From assembly GCA_021741355.1 (NCBI GenBank), contig JAIOXZ010000018.1, positions 1-64,000 on the forward strand: a stretch of 64,000 bases of DNA, given 5' to 3'. Below are positions 33,547-42,289 of the stretch, in pieces. Below the pieces are notes generated by a model that saw only the letters and a list, made by a program, of their open reading frames with translations, did no database searches and was not told the DNA's origin. Both the position numbers and the translations under genes were made by a program. Each line of letters opens with the position of its first letter. The first letter of the stretch is position 1. The DNA is from Caulobacter sp. GTDB taxonomy: Bacteria; Pseudomonadota; Alphaproteobacteria; Caulobacterales; Caulobacteraceae.

Positions 33547-34125
33547 TCACGCTTCCTCCCACTGATCCTCCGGCAGCCGCCAGTAGACGTTGTCTTCCCG
33601 GGCCAGCATCTTCCAGCCGATCATCTCGCGGCGCATCGTGGCCGCGTCCGGATGGCGACGCTGGAGGATGGCGTTGACCTCCTTCTCGGGATAGCGACGG
33701 CCCTCCTCAAAGCCCGACATCTGCCATTTCAGCAACACCCAGCGTTTGCGGCGGCTGGCCGGCAGGGTCCTCAGCGTGCCATCGGGCATGAGGAAATTGG
33801 CGATGACCTTCTCCTCCCAGGTCTGCTCCGGCTTGGCCAGCGCGGTCAGGTCCTTCTGGTCGAACAGGGCGCGGTTGAAGTCGTGCAGGCCTTCGGGCCG
33901 CAGGCGATGCCAGTGAGTCACCCCCTCGACGCGCACATGCAGCAGGTCGAGCGCCTTGAGGGCGGCCAGATGGTGGGAGACCGTCGGCTCCTTGAGGTCG
34001 AGCAGTTCGGCCAGTTCCTGCACGCTGCGCTCGCGCTCGGCGACCAGGCCGATGATGCGCAGGCGGCTCTCGTTGGCCATGGCCTTGAAGAAGGCCAGCA
34101 GGGTGGCGATGTCGGCTTCGGGCAT
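33547..34125 (-). CDS. ArsR-type winged-helix regulator with DUF2087 domain
   Basis: 192-aa regulator. Residues 1-85 form an ArsR winged helix (FKAMANESRLRIIGLVAE, then SVQELAELLDLKEPTVSHHLAALKAL). Residues about 110-190 form a DUF2087 domain (FLMPDGTLRTLPASRRKRWVLLKWQ ... GRRYPEKEVNAILQRRHPDAATMRREMIGW ... VYWRL). No metal-binding cysteines are present, so the signal is not a classic metal. A long palindrome lies 11 to 44 bases upstream of the start and is the likely autoregulatory operator. Confidence 0.82.
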   Translation of the reverse strand: MPEADIATLLAFFKAMANESRLRIIGLVAERERSVQELAELLDLKEPTVSHHLAALKALDLLHVRVEGVTHWHRLRPEGLHDFNRALFDQKDLTALAKPEQTWEEKVIANFLMPDGTLRTLPASRRKRWVLLKWQMSGFEEGRRYPEKEVNAILQRRHPDAATMRREMIGWKMLAREDNVYWRLPEDQWEEA

Positions 34126-34135
34126 GGGAGAACTC

Positions 34136-34169
34136 CATCGATGATTATCTAATCAGATAATAGTCGATG
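34136..34169. promoter_or_regulatory. Palindromic operator upstream of the ArsR-DUF2087 gene
   Basis: A nested dyad: outer CATCGA / TCGATG and inner ATTATCT-AATC-AGATAAT (34144-34161). It is A/T-rich in a G/C-rich setting and sits directly in the minus-strand promoter region. Position and symmetry fit binding by the dimeric ArsR-type protein it precedes. Confidence 0.65.
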
Positions 34170-34210
34170 GATATACAACCAGTGTGGAGCCGCGGACGAT
34201 CGGCCCAAAG

Positions 34211-34341
34211 CGCCGTCATGGCCCGACTTGTTCGGGCCACTTATGAACACAGGCAGTGACGACGGTCCGCTGACCCGTCGGCGCGACGACCTGCGAAGTC
34301 GCCGTGCTTGGGTGGCCCGAACAAGTCGGGCCATGACGGCG
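34211..34341. repeat. Perfect 30-bp inverted repeat
   Basis: Arm 34211-34240 is the exact reverse complement of 34312-34341, enclosing 71 bases. The arms contain their own GGCCCGA / TCGGGCC mini-hairpin. With the operator at 34136-34169 this accounts for most of the 239-base gap between the ArsR-type gene and the SDR gene. No gene is visible inside. Confidence 0.85.
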
Positions 34342-34364
34342 GATTGGGGAGCGCCAGCGCTTTC

Positions 34365-35141
34365 CTAGATCGTCGCGCCGCCGTCGACCACGATGGCTTG
34401 GCCGGTCATGAAGGTCCCGGCCGCAGAGGCCAGGAACACCGCCGCGCCGGCGATCTCGTCGGGCTCCCCGATGCGGCGCAGGGGCACGGTCGAGGTCGAG
34501 CGCTTGAGGGTTTCGGGGTTGTCCCACAGAGCCTTGGCGAAGTCGGTCTTGATCAGGCCGGGCGCGATGCAGTTCACGCGGACGCCGTGCGGGCCGTACT
34601 CGTAGGCGAGGTTGCGGGCGAGCTGGAAGTCGGCCGCCTTGGAGATGTTGTAGGCGCCGATGATCGGGCTGCCGCGCAGGCCGCCGATCGAGGAGACGAT
34701 GATCACGGCCCCGTCCTTCCGCTCGATCATCTCCGGCACGACCATGTTGATGAGCCAGTGGTTGGAGACGATGTTGTTGTCGAGGATCTTGCGGAACTGG
34801 TCGTCGGCGATGCCGGCCATCGGACCGTAGTAGGGGTTCGACGCGGCGTTGCAGACGACGATGTCGACCTTGCCGAAGGCCTTGCGGGTCTCGTCGACCA
34901 GGCGCTGCAGGTCTTCCTTGGACGAGATGTTGGCCGGAACGGCGATGGCCGTGCCTTCGCCGTAGGCGGCGTTGATCTCGGCGGCGACCTCGTCGCAGGG
35001 GCCGGCCTTGCGGGAGGAGATGGTCACCTTGGCGCCGTGCTGGGCCATGCGCTCGGCGATCGCCTTGCCGATGCCGCGCGAGCTGCCGGTGATGACCGCG
35101 ACCTTGCCGGTCAGATCGAAAAGCGTGCCCTCAGCAGCCAT
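34365..35141 (-). CDS. Short-chain dehydrogenase/reductase
   Basis: 258-aa classical SDR: cofactor motif ITGSSRGIGKA near 18 (TGxxxGIG), NAAS near 96, catalytic Ser in IIVSSIGG, YNISK with catalytic Tyr and Lys near 163-167, and the PG motif IAPGLIKTDF. The absence of a basic residue right after the Rossmann strand but SSRKAG near 43 suggests NADP(H). Substrate unknown. It could follow the fucosidase gene in one transcript (64 bases apart). Confidence 0.85.
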   Translation of the reverse strand: MAAEGTLFDLTGKVAVITGSSRGIGKAIAERMAQHGAKVTISSRKAGPCDEVAAEINAAYGEGTAIAVPANISSKEDLQRLVDETRKAFGKVDIVVCNAASNPYYGPMAGIADDQFRKILDNNIVSNHWLINMVVPEMIERKDGAVIIVSSIGGLRGSPIIGAYNISKAADFQLARNLAYEYGPHGVRVNCIAPGLIKTDFAKALWDNPETLKRSTSTVPLRRIGEPDEIAGAAVFLASAAGTFMTGQAIVVDGGATI

Positions 35142-35205
35142 GACGTCTCTCCCTTAAACGCTTGTTTGAAGTTGGCCTGCAACGTGGCGGCAAGCCGACC
35201 CAGCG

Positions 35206-36351
35206 TCAAGCGCGGAGGGCGGCCCCCAGCGCCAGCAGGGGCTCTCGCTGGACGTCGGGAATGGTCGCATCCGCCCGCGGACCGACGTTGATCAGCAGGT
35301 TGCCGCCGCCGCCCGTGACCTCCTGGTAGAGATCGAGCAGCTGCGGGCCGGTCATGTAGTCGTCGGTCGCCTCGGCCGCGTTGTAGCCGAAGGCCAGGCC
35401 CAGTCCCCGGGTGGACTCCCACTTGCCCTTGCCGACCATATGCTCGCCGGTGGTGTATTCGACGGTCCGGAAGTCGCAGTGCGGCGGCGTCGAGGTGCTG
35501 CCGCCATGCACGCCGACCTCGGCGATGCGCGCCTTGACCATGGCGTTGAAGGACGCGCAGTTGGCCGGATCCCGCAGGCTTTCGAACAGCGCCTTCGACG
35601 CCATCCAGCGATCGTTGATCACCCCGTCGGGCACGGTCGCATAGTAGTGGGCGAACAGACCCGGCAGGTCCTCGACGTTCGGCCAGGCGATGTCGTTCCA
35701 CAGCACCGACGGGCGATACCGGTCGATCAGTTCCCGGGCCTGGGCCAGGGCGTAGGCGCTGTAGGTCTCATCGGTCGGCACGCAGGCGAACATCTCGCCC
35801 ATGTTGCGGATCAGGCTGGGCCGGAACGTCCAGTCGAGGCCGCCGGAGTAGTAGAGGCCGTAGCGCATGCCGCGGGCCCGGACCGCCTCGCCCAGTTCGC
35901 CGACGAAGTCGCGCTTCGAATGCCAGCCGGGCCGGTTGGGGTTGTCGATCCCGGTCGGCCAGAGGCAGAAGCCGTCGTGGTGCTTGGTCACGAACACCAC
36001 GTACTCGGCGCCGGCGGCCTGGAACAGGTCGGCCCAGGCGTCTGCGTCGAACGCCTCGGCGGCGGCCTCGAACGGCTCGCGGAAGGCCGCGTAGGGGGCC
36101 TCGCCCCACCGTTCCCGGTGATAGGCCCGGGTCGGGCTGTCGGGGTCGCGCAGGGCGTTGTCATACCACTCCGCGTACGGCCCCATCACGAAGGCCCTGT
36201 CATAGTCGCTGACGAACAGGTCGCTGATCGAGCGGCCGGCGGGGGCGAAGGCGGGAATCGCGGCCATGCCCCAGTGGATGAAGACGCCCAGCTGCGGCCG
36301 GGCGTACCAGTCAGGGACAGGTCGTCCCGCGAAGGCGCTGAAGTCGGCCAA
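35206..36351 (-). CDS. GH29 alpha-L-fucosidase
   Basis: 381-aa glycoside hydrolase of family 29. Conserved elements are LGVFIHWG near 21, KHHDGFCLWPT at 123-133, the nucleophile Asp220 in SVLWNDIAWP and MRYGLYYSGGLDW near 162. There is no signal peptide, so it appears cytosolic, and it lacks the C-terminal beta-sandwich of longer family members. It removes terminal L-fucose from glycans. The start is TTG 36351 with GGGGAAG upstream. No other sugar-utilisation gene adjoins it. Confidence 0.85.
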   Translation of the reverse strand: MADFSAFAGRPVPDWYARPQLGVFIHWGMAAIPAFAPAGRSISDLFVSDYDRAFVMGPYAEWYDNALRDPDSPTRAYHRERWGEAPYAAFREPFEAAAEAFDADAWADLFQAAGAEYVVFVTKHHDGFCLWPTGIDNPNRPGWHSKRDFVGELGEAVRARGMRYGLYYSGGLDWTFRPSLIRNMGEMFACVPTDETYSAYALAQARELIDRYRPSVLWNDIAWPNVEDLPGLFAHYYATVPDGVINDRWMASKALFESLRDPANCASFNAMVKARIAEVGVHGGSTSTPPHCDFRTVEYTTGEHMVGKGKWESTRGLGLAFGYNAAEATDDYMTGPQLLDLYQEVTGGGGNLLINVGPRADATIPDVQREPLLALGAALRA

Positions 36352-36360
36352 TATGTCTTC

Positions 36361-36507
36361 CCCTTCTCCCGGAAGGGAGAAGGAGGGGCCCGCCTGCGAA
36401 GCAGGTGGGAAGTTGAGGGGTTACGCCCTCAACCGACAGGTCCCTAACCCCTCACCCTCCCATCGCCATGCGCTGGGCCCCTCCCTCTCCCTGCGGGAGA
36501 GGGGATT
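36361..36507. repeat. Cluster of nested palindromes
   Basis: CTTCTCCC-GGAA-GGGAGAAG, CCTGC-GAA-GCAGG, TTGAGGG-GTTACG-CCCTCAA and CTCTCCC-TGCG-GGGAGAG lie in a row; in addition GGAGGGGCCC (36382-36391) pairs with GGGCCCCTCC (36475-36484), so the whole block can fold as one branched structure. It fills the gap between the extensin-like gene and the fucosidase. Confidence 0.8.
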
Positions 36508-36510
36508 CGT

Positions 36511-37266
36511 CTAACCACACTTCGGCCAGCCACCCATGTCCAGATGGAAGTGGTCGCGGTGCTCGACATTGTAGTCCGGACTGAGGGTCGTCAGGAAAAT
36601 CCGGCAGCCGCCGTCGCGGACCCGGCGCAGAAAGCGGCCCTTGGGTCCCGGGTCGGCCCAGTCACGCGCGACCGAGATCACCGTGCCGTCGGCCAGCCGG
36701 AAGCCGGCGACATCGATGGCGTTGGCCGAGGCGTGCTCGCTGATGGGGCCCTCAGCCTTTCCGTACTGCCGACGACAGGCGTAGCTGCCGTAGTGGTCGA
36801 TCCCGACCACCGCCTGGCCCATCTCGTCGAAGGCGGCCGGCTGGACCACCTGCCGCTCCCACAGGCCGAAGGCGAGCGCCTCCTTGCAGGTCATCGGCGC
36901 CTCGACGGGCGACAACGGGGCGAGACCGGAGGTCAGGCGGATGACGTCGCGCACGCCGCATTCGCCGGCCGTCGGCGGAACCTCGGCGAACTCGATGCCG
37001 CCCTGCCCGAGGATCGCGCGGCAGGCCGCCGGATCATCGCCTGCGCGGGCGGCCTTGATCTTCGTCGAGGCGCCGACCGGGTCGATCATCTTCAGCGTCT
37101 TCCACGGCAGGTGTTCACGCGGAATGGCCCGGTCCGCCACCAGCGTCATCAGCCCGACAAGGCCCCAGAGCAGCACAAAGCCGACCACCCGCGCCGCCAG
37201 GGTCTGGCGTCGGGAATGCCTCTCGATCTGAGGCTTTCGGGGGTGCGGAACGCGATAGGCGGCCAT
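36511..37266 (-). CDS. Extensin-like C-terminal-domain protein
   Basis: 251-aa membrane-anchored protein: one TM helix near 26-46, then an extensin-like domain with CRAILGQGGIEFAEVPP, PMTCKEALAFGLWE, YACRRQYG, SEHASANAIDVAGFRLADG and SPDYNVEHRDHFHLDMGGW. His and Asp in the last segments resemble a metal-dependent peptidase (LAS-like) site, so a peptidoglycan role in the periplasm is plausible though unproved. Cysteines probably form disulfides. Length is normal for the alphaproteobacterial family. Confidence 0.8.
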   Translation of the reverse strand: MAAYRVPHPRKPQIERHSRRQTLAARVVGFVLLWGLVGLMTLVADRAIPREHLPWKTLKMIDPVGASTKIKAARAGDDPAACRAILGQGGIEFAEVPPTAGECGVRDVIRLTSGLAPLSPVEAPMTCKEALAFGLWERQVVQPAAFDEMGQAVVGIDHYGSYACRRQYGKAEGPISEHASANAIDVAGFRLADGTVISVARDWADPGPKGRFLRRVRDGGCRIFLTTLSPDYNVEHRDHFHLDMGGWPKCG

Positions 37267-37425
37267 GGGTCTCTATGGTGAACGAAGGTCGTTCGTTCCT
37301 GGGTCAGGAAAATGGCGAGGCGCGCCATAGCACGGATCGGCGCCCGTCCGTGCAGCGTCGTCCTAGGGTCCTGATGATGGAGAGCCCTGAGGGCCTTGAT
37401 GGAATTTTCGGCTCCGGACGACGGG

Positions 37426-37490
37426 CCTGGTCAAGGACGACCCCTGCGGGGTCGCCGCTACGCGGCCGCGAAGCGGTCCTTGAGCAGGAC
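37426..37490. repeat. Dispersed palindromic repeat, copy 1
   Basis: GGTCAAGGACGACCCC opens and GGTCCTTGAGC closes the element; the centre includes GACCCC-TGC-GGGGTC and CGCGGCCGCG. A second copy in opposite orientation lies at 45339-45403, and similarity extends to a shared CCTTGATGGAAT flank. This copy lies in the 303-base gap (37267-37569) between the extensin-like gene and the CMD gene, which has no gene of its own. Confidence 0.75.
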
Positions 37491-37569
37491 CGCGCCGGAG
37501 CAATACTGGCCGTCAAGACATCAGGGACCAATCCGCCACTCACGGGTGCGTGCGGCGGGATGCGCGCGC

Positions 37570-38121
37570 CTACCGCTGCAGCGAATCCGCCACCACGCTT
37601 CCCGCCGGCGGGTCGATGTCGGTGCGGGTCGTCTCCGTCAGCCGCGCCATGGTCATGTAGAAGCCGCAGGTCAGGATGATCTCGACGATCTCCTTGGGGC
37701 TGAAGTGCTTCTGCGCCTCGGCGAGGGTTTCCTCACTGGATTTGACCTTCTCGATCACCTCGGCCGCGAAGGCCAGCAGCGCCTTTTCCTTCGCATTGAA
37801 GCTGGCGTCGTCGAGGCGCCGCGCGGCCAGGGCGTCGATCTGGGCCTGGGTACAGCCGCAGCGCAGACCGATCGGCACATGCTGGTTCCACTCGTACTCG
37901 CCGCCCTCGAGCTCGGCGACCAGCAGGATGACGAGCTCCCGCAGGTCGGCGCCGAGGTCCTGCTTGCTGAGGATCGCGCCGCCAAACCGCAGCGCCGGCT
38001 CCATCAGCGTGTCGGCGTTGGCCAGCATGCGGAAGATGTTCAGCTTGGCCGCCAGCTTGTCCCAGTAGTCCTTCGCCTTGGGCGGAAGCTTGTCGATATC
38101 GGCGAAGGGGACGAGGGCCAT
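37570..38121 (-). CDS. Carboxymuconolactone decarboxylase-family protein
   Basis: 183-aa CMD/AhpD-fold protein: RFGGAILSKQDLGADLRELVILLVAELEGGEYEWNQHVPIGLRCG is the family core, with the Glu-Trp-x-x-His proton-relay pattern, followed by GCTQAQIDAL. The CxxC disulfide of AhpD-type reductases is absent, so a peroxidase-partner role is unlikely. Decarboxylation of gamma-lactones or an unknown reaction remain possible. ATG 38121. Confidence 0.8.
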   Translation of the reverse strand: MALVPFADIDKLPPKAKDYWDKLAAKLNIFRMLANADTLMEPALRFGGAILSKQDLGADLRELVILLVAELEGGEYEWNQHVPIGLRCGCTQAQIDALAARRLDDASFNAKEKALLAFAAEVIEKVKSSEETLAEAQKHFSPKEIVEIILTCGFYMTMARLTETTRTDIDPPAGSVVADSLQR

Positions 38122-38222
38122 GGCGCGTTTCCTGTTTGCTGCATTTTTTCCAGTTTCGCCCGTCCACGCGACGGACGCCAGCGGCCTTGGCGGATCATCG
38201 GTAAGGGTTCATCTAGGCCGGG

Positions 38223-39626
38223 ATGACTGATCCGGCGCCCCCCACCGAGCCCTCCGGCTGGCGCGAGTTGATGACCCCGGCGCTGGCGTCGCGGTTCGCC
38301 TTCCTGTGCCTCGGCATCTGGCTGAACGCCGCGGACGCGCTGGTGACGGTCACCCTGACGCCGACCATCGCGGGCGAGATCGGCGGCTTCCAGTATTTTG
38401 GCTGGTCGGTGGCGGCTTTCCTGCTGGCTTCGATCATCGCGGGCGCAGCGTCGGGGCGGGTGTCGCTGATGATCGGCCTGCGTCCCGCGACGGCCCTGGC
38501 CGGTGCAGCCTACGCCATCGGTTGTGCGGCCAGCGCGCTGGCGCCGGACTTTCTGGTCTTTGTCGTCGGACGTCTGATCCAGGGGCTCGGCGCGGGCGCC
38601 ATCGTCGCGCTCTGCTATGTGGCGATCAATGCGATGTTTCCCGAGCGCCTGTGGGTGCGCGTCTATGGCGCGATCGCCGGAGTCTGGGGCGTCGCCACCC
38701 TGCTCGGCCCCCTGATCGGCGGCGTGTTCGCCGAGATCGACGCCTGGCGCGGCGCGTTCTGGTTCTTTGGCGTTCAGGGCCTGGTGTTCGTCGCCGCCAC
38801 CTTCCTGCTGGTCAGGAAGGCCGCGCCGCTGGCGCCGGTCACGTCGCGGACGCCGGTGGCGCAGCTGGCCGTGCTGACGCTGGGCGTGGTGCTCATCGCC
38901 GGCGCCGGGGTGGTCGGCTCGGCGCTGGTGGCGGCGTCCATGGGCGTCGGCGGCCTGGGCTGTCTGGCGCTGCTGCTGCGGATCGATGCGAGGGCGGGCG
39001 GGGTGCTGCTGCCCCTCTCGGCGGGCGACCTGACGCGCGCGGCGGGCGCCGGCTATCTGGCGATCTTCGCCCTGGAGGTCGCGACCATCGCCTTCACCGT
39101 TTACGGCCCGGCGTTCGTGCAGGTGCTGCACGGCGCCTCGCCGCTGGTCGCCGGCTATGTGATCACCGCCGTCGCCGCCGGCTGGACCGTTGTCGCGATG
39201 CTGGTCGCGGGGGTGCAGAACCGCGACGGCCTGATGATCCGGCTGGGCGCGACGCTGGTGCTGGTCGGCACAGCCTGGGCCGCCTGGGCGACGCCGCGCG
39301 GGTCGATCCTGGAGATCGTGCTGTCCATGCTGGTGATGGGCGCGGGCTTTGGGGCCAGCTGGGCGTTCATCGCCAAGCGGATCGTCGCCAGCCTGCCGGA
39401 GGGCGAGCAGCCGCTGGGATCATCGGCGGTTCCGACCGCCCAGTTGATCGGCGGCGCGTTCGGCGCGGCGGCATCCAGCGCTGTCGCCAATGCCCTCGGG
39501 TTCCGGGACGGGATCGATCCGGCGATCGGCGTCGCCAACGGCGTCTGGCTGTTCGCCGCCTTCCTGCCGATCTCGATCGCCGGCTGGCTGGCGGCCTGGC
39601 GACTGGGCGGGATGAAGCCGGCCTAG
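38223..39626 (+). CDS. MFS transporter (DHA2-like)
   Basis: 467-aa transporter with about 14 hydrophobic segments, from FAFLCLGIWLNAADALVTVTLTPTIAGEI to the C-terminal FLPISIAGWLAAWRL. The TM4-TM5 region has FVVGRLIQGLGAGAIVALCYVAI and GVWGVATLLGPLIGG (antiporter motif C-like). This is the layout of multidrug exporters such as EmrB. No membrane-fusion partner adjoins it. Its stop overlaps the stop of a convergent small membrane protein by four bases. Confidence 0.8.
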   Translation: MTDPAPPTEPSGWRELMTPALASRFAFLCLGIWLNAADALVTVTLTPTIAGEIGGFQYFGWSVAAFLLASIIAGAASGRVSLMIGLRPATALAGAAYAIGCAASALAPDFLVFVVGRLIQGLGAGAIVALCYVAINAMFPERLWVRVYGAIAGVWGVATLLGPLIGGVFAEIDAWRGAFWFFGVQGLVFVAATFLLVRKAAPLAPVTSRTPVAQLAVLTLGVVLIAGAGVVGSALVAASMGVGGLGCLALLLRIDARAGGVLLPLSAGDLTRAAGAGYLAIFALEVATIAFTVYGPAFVQVLHGASPLVAGYVITAVAAGWTVVAMLVAGVQNRDGLMIRLGATLVLVGTAWAAWATPRGSILEIVLSMLVMGAGFGASWAFIAKRIVASLPEGEQPLGSSAVPTAQLIGGAFGAAASSAVANALGFRDGIDPAIGVANGVWLFAAFLPISIAGWLAAWRLGGMKPA

Positions 39627-39823
39627 GACGGCGGGCGGCGCGTCATCACCACGCGCAGGACCGCGCCTGCCAGCGCCGCCGCAAGGAGTATGGGGATCGC
39701 ACGCGGCGTCCGGCTGGCCCAGACGACGCCGGCCACGACGAGCGCCAGAAGCGACAGCAGCACGATCCAGCCGAGCGGGCTCAGCCTGTGGTTCGGCCGG
39801 CGCAGGCGGTCAAGGAACGACAT
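39623..39823 (-). CDS. Small two-helix membrane protein
   Basis: 66-aa protein: basic N-terminus (MSFLDRLRRPNHR), two hydrophobic helices (about 17-37 and 42-58) and a basic end (VMTRRPPS). Positive-inside residues at both ends suggest a hairpin with cytosolic termini. No family recognised. It is convergent with the MFS gene and close to another small membrane protein on the same strand. Confidence 0.6.
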   Translation of the reverse strand: MSFLDRLRRPNHRLSPLGWIVLLSLLALVVAGVVWASRTPRAIPILLAAALAGAVLRVVMTRRPPS

Positions 39824-39854
39824 GTCGGGAGGCTAGACCAGCCCCGGCGTGATG

Positions 39855-40022
39855 TCAGGACGCGGCGGCGATCAGGACGACGGCCATGCCGAGCAGGAAC
39901 GAGCCCGCGAACACCGCGCCGGCCGCGCGGGCCAGGCCGTCGACGCCGGAGAACAGGCTCAGCAGGCCGAAGGCTGCGGGGCCGTCGGTGGGGTCGATCC
40001 TGAAGGTGGCGCTGTCAGACAT
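39855..40022 (-). CDS. Small single-helix membrane protein
   Basis: 55-aa protein starting MSDSATFRIDPTDGPAAFG, with one hydrophobic segment (about 31-53, AAGAVFAGSFLLGMAVVLIAAA). ATG 40022 is preceded by AAAGGAA at five bases. It sits 32 bases upstream of the 66-aa membrane protein on the same strand, so the two may be co-expressed. Function unknown. Confidence 0.55.
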   Translation of the reverse strand: MSDSATFRIDPTDGPAAFGLLSLFSGVDGLARAAGAVFAGSFLLGMAVVLIAAAS

Positions 40023-40107
40023 GGTAAATTCCTTTCGGGGCGCCTCCCTAAAGCGCGAGGTCGGCCTTGGCCACCCCGAAACTCCCCGATTTGAGGTTTG
40101 GCGGCCT

Positions 40108-42099
40108 TCAAGCCTCGGCCAGGGCGGCCTGCTCAACGACCTTCACGACGTCGGCCATGATCTGGGTGAGCTTGAAGTCCTTGGGCGTGTAGACCCGGCG
40201 AACCCCCATCTGCTTGAGGATCAGGGCGTCGTCCGGCGGGATGATGCCGCCGACCACCACGGGGATGTCCGACAGGCCCTCGGCCCGCATCAGCCGCACG
40301 ACCTCCTGGACCAGATCCAGGTGGGAGCCGGACAGGATCGACAGCCCGACGACGTGCGCCTTCGTCGCCTTCGCCCGGCGGACGATCTCCTCGGGCGTTG
40401 AGCGGATGCCGTCGTAGTGGACCTCCATCCCGACGGCGCGGGCCCGGGTGGCGATCTGTTCGGCCCCGTTGGAGTGGCCGTCCAGACCGGGCTTGCCGAT
40501 CAGGTAGCTCAGCGTACGACCGAGCACCTGGCTGACCCGCTCGACGTCGCGTTTGACCGCCTCGATGTCCTCGGCGTCCTCGCCGGTCGCCACGACGACG
40601 GCGACGCCCGTCGGGCCACGGTATTCGCCGAACACCTCGCGCAGGGCGAAGGCCCATTCGCCGGTCGTCACGCCGACCTTGGCGGCAGCAATAGAGGGTT
40701 CCATGATATTCCGGCCATCCGTCGCGGCGGCTTTCAGGTCCGCCAGCGCCGCTTCGACGGCGGCGTGATCGCGCGCCGCGCGCCAGGCCTTGAGCCGCTC
40801 GACGACGCCGGCCTCCAGCTTCGGATCCACGGTCTCGATCGACGATTCGCCGGCCGACAGGGGCGAGGGCTCGCTGTCGGTCCAGCGGTTGACCCCGACC
40901 ACCGTCATGCCGCCGGTCTCGACCGCGCGCACGCGTGCGGCGTTGGAGCCGACCAGTTCTTCCTTCATGTAGCCGATGGCCGCCGCGGCGCCGCCGATGT
41001 CGTCGATCTTCGCCAGCTCGGCCAGCGCACCGGCCTTCAGCTCGGCGACCTTGGCCTCGACGACGTGGCTGCCGGCGAACAGGTCCTCGTATTCCAGCAG
41101 GTCAGTCTCATAGGCCAGCACCTGCTGCATCCGCAGCGACCACTGCTGGTCCCAGGGCCGGGGCAGGCCGAGCGCCTCGTTCCACGCCGGCAGCTGTAGC
41201 GCGCGGCAGCGGGCGTCCTTGGAGAGCGTCACCGCCAGCGCCTCGAGCAGGATGCGGTAGGGATTGTTCTCCGGCTGCTGCTCGGTCAGGCCCAGGCTGT
41301 TGACCTGCACCCCGTAGCGGAAGCGGCGGGCCTTGGCGTCCTGAACGCCGTAGCGATCCTTGAGGATCTCGTCCCAGAGCACCGTGAACGTGCGCATCTT
41401 GCACAGCTCGGTAACGAACCGGACGCCGGCGTTCACGAAGAAGCTGATCCGTGAACAGACGATCTCGAAATCCTCGTCCGGGACCTGGCCGCCGGCCTTG
41501 ACCGTATCCAGCACCGAAATGGCGGTCGCCAGCGCATAGGCGAGCTCCTGCTCCGGCGTCGCCCCGGCTTCCTGCAGGTGGTAGCTGCAGACGTTCATCG
41601 GGTTCCATTTGGGCACCTCGCGGTAGCACCAGGCGATCATGTCGCCGATCAGCCGCAGGCTCGGCGCCGGCGGGAAGATATAGGTCCCCCGGCTGAGATA
41701 CTCCTTGATCAGATCATTCTGCGTCGTGCCCTGCAGCGCCGACCTCGGGTCGCCCTGTTCGTCGGCCAGGGCGACGTACATCGCCAGCAGCCAGGCGGCC
41801 GGGGCGTTGATCGTCATCGAGGTGTTCATCTTGTCGAGCGGGATGCCGTCGAACAGCGTCCGCATGTCGCCCAGATGACCGACCGGCACCCCGACCTTGC
41901 CCACCTCGCCGCGCGCCAGGATGTGGTCGGCGTCGTAGCCGGTCTGCGTCGGCAGATCGAAGGCCACCGACAGGCCGGTCTGCCCGGCCAGCAGGTTGCG
42001 CCGGTACAGGGCGTTGGACTTCTCCGCCGTGGAGTGGCCCGCATAGGTGCGGAAGATCCACGGAGCGTCGGGGGCGTGCTGGAAGGACTTGTCGGTCAT
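40108..42099 (-). CDS. ecm: (2R)-Ethylmalonyl-CoA mutase
   Basis: 663-aa coenzyme-B12 mutase of the Ecm/MeaA clade. The N-terminal TIM barrel has the substrate region PWIFRTYAGHSTAEKSNALYRRNLLAGQTGLSVAFDLPTQ and SMTINAPAAWLLAMYV; the C-terminal cobalamin domain (about 520-655) has GKPGLDGHSNGAEQIA (the DxHxxG motif), GLSILSGSHL and VGGIIPPDDA. It rearranges ethylmalonyl-CoA to methylsuccinyl-CoA in the ethylmalonyl-CoA pathway for C2 assimilation. It lies downstream of a crotonase gene and near ccr. A TGC-N3-GCA motif lies 27 bases before the start. Confidence 0.9.
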   Translation of the reverse strand: MTDKSFQHAPDAPWIFRTYAGHSTAEKSNALYRRNLLAGQTGLSVAFDLPTQTGYDADHILARGEVGKVGVPVGHLGDMRTLFDGIPLDKMNTSMTINAPAAWLLAMYVALADEQGDPRSALQGTTQNDLIKEYLSRGTYIFPPAPSLRLIGDMIAWCYREVPKWNPMNVCSYHLQEAGATPEQELAYALATAISVLDTVKAGGQVPDEDFEIVCSRISFFVNAGVRFVTELCKMRTFTVLWDEILKDRYGVQDAKARRFRYGVQVNSLGLTEQQPENNPYRILLEALAVTLSKDARCRALQLPAWNEALGLPRPWDQQWSLRMQQVLAYETDLLEYEDLFAGSHVVEAKVAELKAGALAELAKIDDIGGAAAAIGYMKEELVGSNAARVRAVETGGMTVVGVNRWTDSEPSPLSAGESSIETVDPKLEAGVVERLKAWRAARDHAAVEAALADLKAAATDGRNIMEPSIAAAKVGVTTGEWAFALREVFGEYRGPTGVAVVVATGEDAEDIEAVKRDVERVSQVLGRTLSYLIGKPGLDGHSNGAEQIATRARAVGMEVHYDGIRSTPEEIVRRAKATKAHVVGLSILSGSHLDLVQEVVRLMRAEGLSDIPVVVGGIIPPDDALILKQMGVRRVYTPKDFKLTQIMADVVKVVEQAALAEA

Positions 42100-42125
42100 G
42101 GCGGCGGATCATGGCGATCCGCCTG

Positions 42126-42138
42126 CTGCGGTGCAACA
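42126..42138. promoter_or_regulatory. TGC-GGT-GCA motif ahead of ecm
   Basis: CTGCGGTGCAACA in the ecm promoter region (on the plus strand). Two near-identical copies precede the neighbouring crotonase and ccr genes. TGC-N3-GCA resembles sites reported for the PHB regulator PhaR. Confidence 0.5.
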
Positions 42139-42190
42139 TTTTTGCGCGAAGGGCTGACGCGAACGTCAGGCGCGGCAGGAATAACCCCTC

Positions 42191-42289
42191 CTGTCATCCC
42201 GGACGGCCGCCAGGCCGATCCGGGACCCAGATCAAGGTTCAGCCGAATCCGGGTCCCGGCGCTCCGCTTCGCTGCGGCCGGGATGACAG
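42191..42289. repeat. Inverted repeat between ecm and the crotonase
   Basis: CTGTCATCCCGG (42191-42202) pairs exactly with CCGGGATGACAG (42278-42289); inner arms GATCCGGGACCC and GGGTCCCGG also pair. It is the CATCCCGG family of dispersed elements and ends exactly at the crotonase stop. Confidence 0.8.

Noticed and set aside
34211-34341. CRISPR or insertion-sequence end
   Set aside because: A single pair of inverted arms without repeats in tandem, transposase or target duplication.
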